Below the pieces are notes generated by a model. The model saw only the letters and a list, made by a program, of their open reading frames with translations. It did not search any database and was not told where the DNA came from. From CAYGZM01 sp964354365 (GTDB lineage Bacteria > Planctomycetota > Phycisphaerae > Sedimentisphaerales > Anaerobacaceae): a stretch of DNA of 13,312 nt. Below are positions 1 to 6,443 of the stretch, one piece after another (position 1 is the stretch's first letter; each line of letters starts with the position of its first letter). The DNA is taken from NCBI GenBank assembly GCA_964354365.1, contig CAYGZM010000104.1, forward strand, positions 1 to 13,312, read 5' to 3'. The position numbers were made by a program, and so were the translations under genes.

Positions 1-527
1 CTCTCCATTTCTTCACGAAGAGATTGCTTTGCGTAAAATATTCGTGACCTGACAGTCCCAATACTGCAACCAACAACGTTGGCTATCGATTGGTAAGACA
101 TCTGCTCAATGAAGCATAATGTTAAAACTTCTCGGTGATAAGGTTTCACCTTGTTCATGGCCCGGTGCAATTTCTCAGTGTCATTTGTATCGAAGACCGG
201 TTCGATACTGCCTGATACGGGAAGCTCATCTTCTTTCGGCAGCCTGACAAACCTGTCTTTGCGCCTGAATCCATCATAAACCTTATTCCTTGCGATACGG
301 TACAGCCAGACAGCAAAGGATTGGACATCTTTCAACTTGTGTATCTTCTTAAAGACGGCCAGCCAGATATCCTGGAGAGTATCGTCAGTGTTGGCGTCTC
401 CACTATCCAGACGCCTGACATAATACTTCAGCCGAGGCTGGTACATCTCAAACAACTCTTCGAAAGCTGCTCTCTCGCCGTCTTGGCAGCGATGGACTGT
501 TTCTTCCAGCCGTTCCTCAAATTCCAT
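1..527 (-). CDS. ECF-type RNA polymerase sigma-70 factor (3' end beyond window)
   Basis: The minus strand reads from ATG at 527-525 to base 1 without a stop: 175 codons with the C-terminus outside the window. ECF factors are usually about 170-200 residues, so little is missing. Residues about 18-90 form sigma region 2 (AAFEELFEMYQPRLKYYVRR, then LQDIWLAVFKKI and the AVWLYRIARNKVYD helix). Residues about 120-174 form region 4, with the helix-turn-helix MSYQSIANVVGCSIGTVRSR. The start is supported by AAAGGA six bases upstream. The role, known for the family, is to redirect RNA polymerase to a dedicated promoter set, normally under an anti-sigma partner; any partner would lie beyond the left edge. 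It is divergent from the hydrolase gene at 716, with 188 bp between them. The plus-strand reading frame at 321-659 is its antisense shadow. The family is certain; the ECF subgroup and target promoters are not visible. Confidence 0.93.
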   Translation of the reverse strand, partial: MEFEERLEETVHRCQDGERAAFEELFEMYQPRLKYYVRRLDSGDANTDDTLQDIWLAVFKKIHKLKDVQSFAVWLYRIARNKVYDGFRRKDRFVRLPKEDELPVSGSIEPVFDTNDTEKLHRAMNKVKPYHREVLTLCFIEQMSYQSIANVVGCSIGTVRSRIFYAKQSLREEME

Positions 528-608
528 ATATGTCCTTTGATATCTGTCCCGTATCATCGGGTAAAGACGCAATCTGACCGGATTAGTTCAAATCAATCTC
601 GGAAAAAC

Positions 609-635
609 CAAAAAAATAAGGACAGCGAGACTGTC
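609..635 (-). terminator. Possible minus-strand intrinsic terminator or attenuator in the sigma-factor leader
   Basis: Read on the minus strand, GACAG-tctcg-CTGTC (635 to 621) forms a 5-bp stem. It is followed by C and then TTATTTTTTT (about 619 to 609), a classic T tract. No minus-strand gene lies upstream for it to terminate, so it would act as an attenuator if sigma-factor transcripts start above 635, or it would shield against transcription read from the right. The stem is short, so this is tentative. The rest of the 528-715 divergent gap shows a small CCCG/CGGG hairpin near 551 and no promoter I can name with confidence for either gene. Confidence 0.3.
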
Positions 636-715
636 GAAAAACCCAATGATTCCTGGTAAGATATTGTACATCAGGTAGCTGCTGGATGCTACGTTACTAT
701 TAGAAGAACTCACGG

Positions 716-2575
716 ATGAACCGCATGCGAAAACTAATTCTTCCACTTGTAATATGTCTTAGCCTTGCACTATCTGCTATTGCCGCCGAGCCGCAGGTTA
801 CAGGCCTAAAGGTATCGCATCGCTCCGGCCAGACCTTCATAACCTGGAAGGAAGTTGACCCGCCCCAGCTCGATAAGAATTGCGACGATGTCGCCATAAG
901 ACAGCTTGCTCGTGAGCTTGACGATGGCAAGCTCCATTACCGAATCTACCGCAGCAGCAGCCGCATCGATTCCGTTGAAGGTTTGGCTCCCATTGCCGAG
1001 GCCAAACCGCTGAGCTGCTGGAACCTCGATTATTATGGCATTGAGCCTAAGAAGGGCGAGCCTGCCCTGCGCTACGTGATAGAGGACGGGGCCGAGCCTC
1101 TGCCGCCCGGAACCGGCCTCTACGTTCACAACCCTGCTTTGCCCGGGTCGCCTGTGTCCGTCAAGAGCTACTACGCCGTAACCGTAGTCAGAAATGGGAC
1201 TGAGAACAAGGGTCTGAGCGAAGCCAACAGGACATCGATGCCTGTTGACGAAATCGAGGGCCGGGGCGCGCCCGTCCTTCAGAGAATCGTCAAGCCCGAT
1301 AGCTTTAACTACATCGACAAGCCTGAGCTGCACTATTACGTCCGCTGGGAGTCCCCGCCGAATTCCTCCGTCGAAAATAGGCCGATGGACTACGTCGTGG
1401 CGATTCCGTCCAATATCGAAGCCAGGCCGACGCCGGTCGGGCTGCACCTGCACTGCTGGGGCGGCAGCCTCGATGGCGGATACGGCTGGTGGTACAGCCA
1501 CCAGAAACCCGGCACAACCTATTTGATCGCCTCCAATCAAGTCCCTTACGACTGGTGGACGGGCTACCACGAGCTTTATTACTCCGGCCCACGGGATGAG
1601 CAGAAGTGGAAGCAGGGCGTCGTTCGACCTTATACCACCGCCCGAATGTTGTCATTCCTCGATTGGGCCGCGAAGAAGTACGACCTCGACCTCAACCGCG
1701 TCTTCACCGCCGGCTCGTCGATGGGCGGCAGCGGCGCCCCGATGTTCGCCATCAGGTATCCCGATAGGATCGCCTGGTCTATCGGCTGGGTCGGCGCGCA
1801 CGACCCCGGCAACACCCCCCAGTTCACCGGCTCATACGAGCAGGTCTATGGCGACAAGTCCTGGGGCGTCAAATTCGACGACGGCACGCCCGTTTTTGAG
1901 TATTACAAAGACGCCGCCTTTCTGCGCAAATATCCGGAAAAGGAGATCGGATTCATAACCTGGTCCAACGCCAAGAACGATTCCGCTATCGGCTGGCCCC
2001 AGGCCGTCGAGTTCCTCAATGCAATGCAGCAGACCCGCCGACCTCATATCTTCGTCTGGGGCCTGTCCGGGCACGGCCAGAGGGCCTCAATGCCCGGCAA
2101 CGGCGGCGAGCGAGTAATGCCCATCGACATCCGTCTCGACCGGAGCCTGCCCGCCTTTACAAATTGCTCCCTTGATGACGACCCCGGCGCCGCCACTAGG
2201 CTGAAAGAGCCTAAAGAAGTCACCATTGGCGAGGAAAAGAATAAAGACACTTACGACGGCGATTCGGTCGGCCAGGTCAATCTCTATCTCTACTGGCGGA
2301 GCGAAGATATCGTCGATACGCCCGACAGGTGGGAGATGACGGTCGGCCTTACCGACACCGCGCCAAAAGACCAATGCACCGTCGATGTCACGCCCCGCCG
2401 GCTTCAAAACCTGAAAATAATTCCCAGCGGGACGTATAAATGGAATAATACCTGCGAAGAAAAAGTGATCCAAACCGGCGAAGTGACCGCCGACAAATAC
2501 GGTCTCGTTACCATACGGGGTGCTCTGGTCAATAAGAAGACGAATAGAATAATCATCTCCAAAACGGGTGACTGA
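716..2575 (+). CDS. Secreted alpha/beta hydrolase (esterase-like) with N-terminal Fn3-like domain
   Basis: A 619-residue exported protein. Residues 1-24 are a signal peptide (MNRMRKLILPLVICLSLALS, cleavage near AIAA/EP). Residues about 27-180 resemble a fibronectin-III sandwich (FITWKEV, YRIYRSS, YYAVTVV). Residues about 195-480 are an alpha/beta hydrolase core. HLHCWGGS supplies a likely oxyanion loop, GSSMGG a G-x-S-x-G nucleophile elbow with Ser335, and the likely acid and base are Asp422 (NAKND) and His453 (SGHGQR). Residues about 505-619 look like a further beta-sandwich. The family includes esterases and peptidases. In this glycan-degrading setting I infer a carbohydrate esterase acting outside the cytoplasm, but the substrate cannot be read from sequence. 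A second in-frame ATG at 725 would still leave a good signal peptide. Spacing to the next large gene (477 bp) argues against a tight operon. The long minus-strand frames inside it are GC-driven shadows. Confidence 0.87.
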   Translation: MNRMRKLILPLVICLSLALSAIAAEPQVTGLKVSHRSGQTFITWKEVDPPQLDKNCDDVAIRQLARELDDGKLHYRIYRSSSRIDSVEGLAPIAEAKPLSCWNLDYYGIEPKKGEPALRYVIEDGAEPLPPGTGLYVHNPALPGSPVSVKSYYAVTVVRNGTENKGLSEANRTSMPVDEIEGRGAPVLQRIVKPDSFNYIDKPELHYYVRWESPPNSSVENRPMDYVVAIPSNIEARPTPVGLHLHCWGGSLDGGYGWWYSHQKPGTTYLIASNQVPYDWWTGYHELYYSGPRDEQKWKQGVVRPYTTARMLSFLDWAAKKYDLDLNRVFTAGSSMGGSGAPMFAIRYPDRIAWSIGWVGAHDPGNTPQFTGSYEQVYGDKSWGVKFDDGTPVFEYYKDAAFLRKYPEKEIGFITWSNAKNDSAIGWPQAVEFLNAMQQTRRPHIFVWGLSGHGQRASMPGNGGERVMPIDIRLDRSLPAFTNCSLDDDPGAATRLKEPKEVTIGEEKNKDTYDGDSVGQVNLYLYWRSEDIVDTPDRWEMTVGLTDTAPKDQCTVDVTPRRLQNLKIIPSGTYKWNNTCEEKVIQTGEVTADKYGLVTIRGALVNKKTNRIIISKTGD

Positions 2576-2599
2576 GGCAGACTCACAGGACTAATCGTA

Positions 2600-2818
2600 A
2601 TGGAGAGGCCAAGCGTATTACCCGGAATACTCTCGCTCTGTGTGGCGGTTTTGGACTTTTGGCTGCTTTGGGGATGCGACAGGGCCGAACGCGACACGAT
2701 ATCGAATCCTGCCCGCCCACCTATGAGGTTATGCTGGCGCCGAAAGAGCGGTAAATCCCCTTACAATCCTGCCTTAAAGTTGTTCCCATTCTATGTGCGT
2801 TTCGCGCTTGCCTTTTGA
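2600..2818 (+). CDS. Doubtful small ORF, lipoprotein-signal-like N-terminus
   Basis: This is a 72-residue frame starting 24 bp after the hydrolase stop, with an AGGA about nine bases before ATG. The first 27 residues look like a lipoprotein signal: a hydrophobic run (ILSLCVAVLDFWLLWGC) ending at a cysteine followed by Asp-Arg. After about residue 36 it becomes basic and unlike any domain I know. In another frame the stretch near 2710-2755 reads CPPTYEVMLAPKER and then stops, so the tail could be the result of a frameshift. It could be a short lipoprotein, a decayed gene start, or chance. I do not recognise a family. The remaining bases of the 2576-2807 gap show nothing further. Confidence 0.22.
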   Translation: MERPSVLPGILSLCVAVLDFWLLWGCDRAERDTISNPARPPMRLCWRRKSGKSPYNPALKLFPFYVRFALAF

Positions 2819-2835
2819 ATGGTCATTAGTAGAAT
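2808..2835 (+). promoter_or_regulatory. Sigma70-like promoter for the GH116 gene leader
   Basis: TTGCCT (2808-2813) and TAGAAT (2830-2835) are separated by 16 bp; the -10 matches the consensus at five of six positions. A start about seven bases downstream falls at 2841-2843, the 5' edge of the foldback at 2841-2979. The two independent signals therefore agree. This would give a leader of about 210 nt before the start codon at 3053. It is an inference from pattern only. Confidence 0.42.
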
Positions 2836-2840
2836 GATTT

Positions 2841-2979
2841 GTGCCGGGGCAGTCGAGTACCGGTCCAAGTGCCAGGTTTGAGGTTGGAAAAGCCTGGGGC
2901 GTCGGGACATAGCCTTCAAAAGGCTGAATAATCCGGAGAATCCGGAGCGCCTACCTCCTTGTGCCGTCTGCTCCGGCAT
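2841..2979 (+). ncRNA. Candidate structured 5' leader (possible cis-regulatory RNA) of the GH116 gene
   Basis: GTGCCGGGGCAG (2841-2852) pairs with CTGCTCCGGCAT (2968-2979) over 12 bp, including G-U pairs, closing a 139-nt domain. Inside are CCAGG/CCTGG (2872-2876 with 2893-2897, extendable by TTT/AAA across one bulged G) and AGCCTT-caa-AAGGCT (2911-2925). There is also a perfect 9-nt tandem repeat, AATCCGGAG twice (2930-2947). Alternatives compete with the closing stem: CCGGAG of either repeat can pair with CTCCGG (2971-2976), and TGCCG/CGGCA (2962-2966 with 2974-2978) forms a local hairpin. CTCCTT (2955-2960) is complementary to the gene's Shine-Dalgarno AAGGAG (3041-3046) and to a second AAGGAG at 2995-3000. 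I could not match it to a riboswitch class I know. It could also be a plain inverted repeat. Confidence 0.42.
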
Positions 2980-3052
2980 CTTGATAAAGCCTCGAAGGAG
3001 CTTAAAATTAGGTGAAGTCTCTCCATGAAGAGAAGTTCAGAAGGAGCGAAAA

Positions 3053-6000
3053 ATGAGAAAGTACCGGACATTCATAATTGCAGTTGTGTATCTTGCCTGT
3101 TGCGTTTTCATCACCGTTCACACCTGGGCGGAGAAGATCAAGCTCCGCGCAGGACACGTAATCCCGGTTGACAAAGAGCTCTCACGCTCGGACATCAAGC
3201 GAATGTTCCAGCGAGGCGAGCGCTTGGTCTGGGCCGACCAGGACGCCAATACGGTCGGTATGCCGGTCGGCGGCATCGCGGCGGGGCAGCTCTACCTCCG
3301 CGGCGACGGTACGCTCGCCCTGTGGCAGATATTCAACAAGAACATCTTCAGCGGCTACGGCGCAACCAACTACCGCACATACAAACCCGACTCACCCGTG
3401 GATTCAGGCTTCGGCGTCGTCGTCAAGCAGGACGACAAAATCACCGTCAGGAAACTCGACCGCAACTTCGGCAAAGTGGAATTTGCCGGCGAGTACCCGA
3501 TCGGCCTGGTCCGCTACGGCGCCGGGGACTTTCCCATCAAGGTTGAGATGGAGGCGTTTTCGCCGTTCATCCCCCTCAACGCCAAAGACTCGGCCCTGCC
3601 TGCAACGCTGTTCCATATAACGCTTGAAAACAATTCTTCGCAGAGCATCCAAACCGGCGTTCTTGCCTGGCTCGAGAATGCCGTCTGCATAGATTCGGCG
3701 CCGGGCGTTCACGCCCTTAGGCGGACCCGCATTGTCGGTGAAAAAGGCAGGGCGATGATCGTGCATACGGCCGAGAAGGCCCCGCCTCCGACTGCCGCTG
3801 AGCAGCCCCGCCCTACGGTTGCGTTTGCCGATTTTGAGGGTCCCGACTACGGCGATTGGAAGGCGGCTGGCGAGGCCTTTGGCAGCAAGCCCGCGGGAGG
3901 CACGTTGACAAGTCAAAACCCGGTCAGTGGATTTCTCGGCAAAGGCTTGGTCAACACCTTCTTAGGCGGCGATGGGCCGCACGGAACGCTCACCTCGCCG
4001 CCCTTCGAAATCTCGCGCAAGTTCATCGGTTTTCTCATCGGCGGCGGAAGCCAGCAGGGCCAGACCTGCATCAATCTGCTTATCGACGGCAAGGTCGTCC
4101 GCACCGCCGTCGGCAAGGACAACGAAAAGCTCGAATCGTATTTCTGGAACGTGGAAGAATTCCAGGGCAAATCCGCACGGATACGGATCGTTGATGCAGC
4201 ATCGGGCGGATGGGGGCACATCAACATCGACCAGATCGAGCTGGCCGATGCGCCTCAGCAGGCGCCGCCCGGCGAGCTTGAAAACCTGCCGGACTATGGC
4301 TCGATGGTCCTCGCCTGTGCCAACACGCCCTGCCAGACCCGCACCGTGCTCGACTCTATTGGCGGCTGGGCCGCGCAGCTCAACGCCGAGGACGACGTCA
4401 CTTTCCCGGTGGGCGGGAGCAAGACCGCCGCGCTTGCGACGCAGCCCCTCAAGCTCGCGCCCGGCCAGAAGCAGACCTACACGTTTGCTTTGACCTGGCA
4501 CTTCCCCAACTTCAAGCAGGGCCACGAGTACGCCAACCGCTTCAACAGCGCTTCCGAAGTTGCCCATTACGTCCTGGATAACCACGAGCGCCTCGCCGGC
4601 GATACCAAAAAGTGGCACCAGACCTTCTACGAGGACAGCACGCTGCCTCGCTGGCTGCTGTTCCGCCTTCATTCGACCGTGGCCAACCTTGCGACCGGGA
4701 CCTGCCAGTGGTGGAAGTCCGGGCGATTCTGGGGCTGGGAGGGCGTCGGCTGCTGCGAAGGCACGTGCACCCACGTCTGGAACTACGCGCACGCGGTGGC
4801 GCGGCTGTTCCCGGAGCTTGAGCGAAGCGCCCGCGAGATGCAGGACTTCGGCGAAGGCTTCGATGAAAACTCCGGCCTGGTGGGTTTCCGCAGTAATCGC
4901 GCTTATGCCGCCGACGGGCAGTGCGGCACGGTGCTAAAGGCCTACCGGGAGCACCTTATGTCCGCGGACAGCGGCTTCCTGAAGCGCAACTGGCCGCGAA
5001 TCAAAAAGACCCTGGAGTTCTCCATCAAGCAGGATGGCAACGACGACGGCCTCATCGAGAACAGCCAGCACAACACCTTCGACATAAACTTCGAAGGTCC
5101 AAATACGTTTGTCGGCTCGCTGTATCTGGCAGCGCTTCGGGCCGGCGAGGAAATGGCAAAAGAAATGGGCGATGACGAATTCGCCAAACGCTGCCGAAAG
5201 ATTTTCGAGAGCGGCGGCAAACTGTCCGTCGAGCGGCTCTGGGACGGCGAGTACTTTATCGAGGCGGTGGATTTGGCTAAGCATCCCAAGTTCCAGTACG
5301 AGAAGGGCTGCCTCTCCGACCAGCTTTTCGGCCAGGGCTGGGCCGAGCAGCTTGGCTTAGGCTACATTTATCCCGCCGAGAACGTCAGGCAGGCGCTGCA
5401 ATCGGTCTGGAGATACAACTGGGCCCCCGATATCGGCCCGTACAACGCGGACTACAAGCCCGAGCGCTGGTTCGCGCGTGAGGGCGAGCCGGGCCTGTTC
5501 ACCTGCACCTGGCCGAAAAGCCCGTACCTTGCCGACGGTGTGCGCTATAAGGACGAGGTTTGGACGGGCATCGAGTACCAGGTTGCGGGCCACATGGTCT
5601 GGGAGGGAATGGTCGAAGAGGCCGTTGCAATCTGCGACGGCGTTCAGAAACGCTACGACCCGGCCAAGCACAACCCGTTCAACGAGGTCGAATGCGGCGA
5701 CCACTACGCAAGGGCGTTTGCAAGCTGGGGCGTCTATACGGCCCTGGCCGGTTACGAGTATCACGGGCCTAAGGGGCATCTTGGCTTCGCGCCGGCGGTG
5801 ACGCCGGACGACTTCCGCGCGGCCTTCACCGCGGCTGAGGGCTGGGGCACGTTCAGCCAGAAACGCAAAGGCAAAACGCAGCAAGAAATGATTGAGCTTC
5901 GCTGGGGGCGATTGGCGCTGAGATCGCTTGCGTATGAAGTGCCGGAGAATTTCAAGCCGGTTGAAGTTACGCTGACGACGGCGGGGGGGTCGTCCAAATG

Positions 6001-6097
6001 CGATTACACTCTCAAGGATAGACGCGTTGAGATAAACCTCAAAGACGACCTTGTCCTGACCCCCGGCCAGATGCTCGTAGTTACTATACAGCGTTAG
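3053..6097 (+). CDS. Secreted GH116 family glycosidase (GBA2-like) with inserted beta-sandwich domain
   Basis: A 1014-residue exported enzyme, started at ATG 3053 behind AAGGAG with a six-base spacer. A Sec signal occupies residues 1 to about 26 (hydrophobic 8-23, cleavage near HTWA/EK). Residues about 45-255 and 400-500 match the GH116 N-terminal beta domain (NTVGMPVGGIAAGQLYLRGD, ALWQIFNKNIFSGY). Residues about 530-985 are the (alpha/alpha)6 barrel. By comparison with GBA2, the nucleophile is Glu569 in CCEG and the acid/base is Asp677 in NTFDINFEGPN. GH116 enzymes are retaining beta-glycosidases; glucosidase, xylosidase and glucosylceramidase activities are known, so the substrate here is open. 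Residues about 257-400 are an insertion (DFEGPDYGDW ... WGHINIDQIEL) of a sandwich type also seen in planctomycete GH32-like proteins. It probably binds sugar, and it explains a length above that of a plain GH116. A structured leader may control translation. Confidence 0.93.
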   Translation: MRKYRTFIIAVVYLACCVFITVHTWAEKIKLRAGHVIPVDKELSRSDIKRMFQRGERLVWADQDANTVGMPVGGIAAGQLYLRGDGTLALWQIFNKNIFSGYGATNYRTYKPDSPVDSGFGVVVKQDDKITVRKLDRNFGKVEFAGEYPIGLVRYGAGDFPIKVEMEAFSPFIPLNAKDSALPATLFHITLENNSSQSIQTGVLAWLENAVCIDSAPGVHALRRTRIVGEKGRAMIVHTAEKAPPPTAAEQPRPTVAFADFEGPDYGDWKAAGEAFGSKPAGGTLTSQNPVSGFLGKGLVNTFLGGDGPHGTLTSPPFEISRKFIGFLIGGGSQQGQTCINLLIDGKVVRTAVGKDNEKLESYFWNVEEFQGKSARIRIVDAASGGWGHINIDQIELADAPQQAPPGELENLPDYGSMVLACANTPCQTRTVLDSIGGWAAQLNAEDDVTFPVGGSKTAALATQPLKLAPGQKQTYTFALTWHFPNFKQGHEYANRFNSASEVAHYVLDNHERLAGDTKKWHQTFYEDSTLPRWLLFRLHSTVANLATGTCQWWKSGRFWGWEGVGCCEGTCTHVWNYAHAVARLFPELERSAREMQDFGEGFDENSGLVGFRSNRAYAADGQCGTVLKAYREHLMSADSGFLKRNWPRIKKTLEFSIKQDGNDDGLIENSQHNTFDINFEGPNTFVGSLYLAALRAGEEMAKEMGDDEFAKRCRKIFESGGKLSVERLWDGEYFIEAVDLAKHPKFQYEKGCLSDQLFGQGWAEQLGLGYIYPAENVRQALQSVWRYNWAPDIGPYNADYKPERWFAREGEPGLFTCTWPKSPYLADGVRYKDEVWTGIEYQVAGHMVWEGMVEEAVAICDGVQKRYDPAKHNPFNEVECGDHYARAFASWGVYTALAGYEYHGPKGHLGFAPAVTPDDFRAAFTAAEGWGTFSQKRKGKTQQEMIELRWGRLALRSLAYEVPENFKPVEVTLTTAGGSSKCDYTLKDRRVEINLKDDLVLTPGQMLVVTIQR

Positions 6098-6274
6098 GCC
6101 AGAGCGGAGAATACGGACGACAGAAAACAGAGGACAGAAGACAGACGATAGACAAGCCGGGAGCATGAGCGACCGGATAGGCCACGAAGGACGACAGAGG
6201 ATATCCGGCCCGCAGAGTCTCTGACCAACTCACCAATTAACCACTAACCACTCACCAATCCCCGATTTTTCACC
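6098..6274. repeat. Low-complexity intergenic stretch after the GH116 gene
   Basis: About 6116-6152 repeats variants of GACAGA. About 6227-6260 repeats CACCAAT, ACCACT and related words (CACCAAT at 6231-6237 and 6253-6259). Between them CCGGATA (6173-6179) and TATCCGG (6202-6208) form a 7-bp stem with a 22-nt loop and no T tract, a weak terminator candidate for the upstream gene. The minus-strand reading frames here are made of the low-complexity tract and are not genes. Confidence 0.45.
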
Positions 6275-6303
6275 TTGACTGGATTGAGAATGTGCGGTAA
6301 TTT
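6275..6303 (+). promoter_or_regulatory. Possible promoter of the DUF262 nuclease gene
   Basis: TTGACT (6275-6280) matches the -35 consensus at five of six positions. After a 17-bp spacer comes TAATTT (6298-6303), a weak -10 with three of six matches. The predicted leader of about 135 nt carries a GGCCA-aggaa-TGGCC hairpin (6348-6362). It is the best candidate in the 346-bp gap, with no independent support. Confidence 0.33.
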
Positions 6304-6443
6304 GGCGGCAGATAGGGCAGAACTGGGCGAGCCTTCTGATTGACTGCGGCCAAGGAATGGCCAATCTGCGATAGTTGGTGGAACGGAGGTTTTTGCCTGG
6401 AATTAAGGGACGCAAGTAACGTCATTAACAGAGGAGAAATAGT

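Noticed and set aside
321..659. 112-codon plus-strand reading frame
   Set aside because: Most of it is antisense to the sigma-factor gene, and its tail is low-complexity.
806..1570. 254-codon minus-strand reading frame
   Set aside because: It lies entirely within the alpha/beta hydrolase gene, shows no domain, and is explained by high third-position GC.
2841..2979. Match to a known riboswitch (cobalamin, cyclic-di-GMP, glycine, molybdenum cofactor) or SRP RNA
   Set aside because: None of the conserved core sequences I remember for these classes is present.
3962..4792. 276-codon minus-strand reading frame
   Set aside because: It is antisense to the GH116 gene, whose plus-strand frame has clear family motifs across the same span.
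5357..6166. 269-codon minus-strand reading frame
   Set aside because: It is antisense to the GH116 catalytic domain and begins in low-complexity intergenic sequence.
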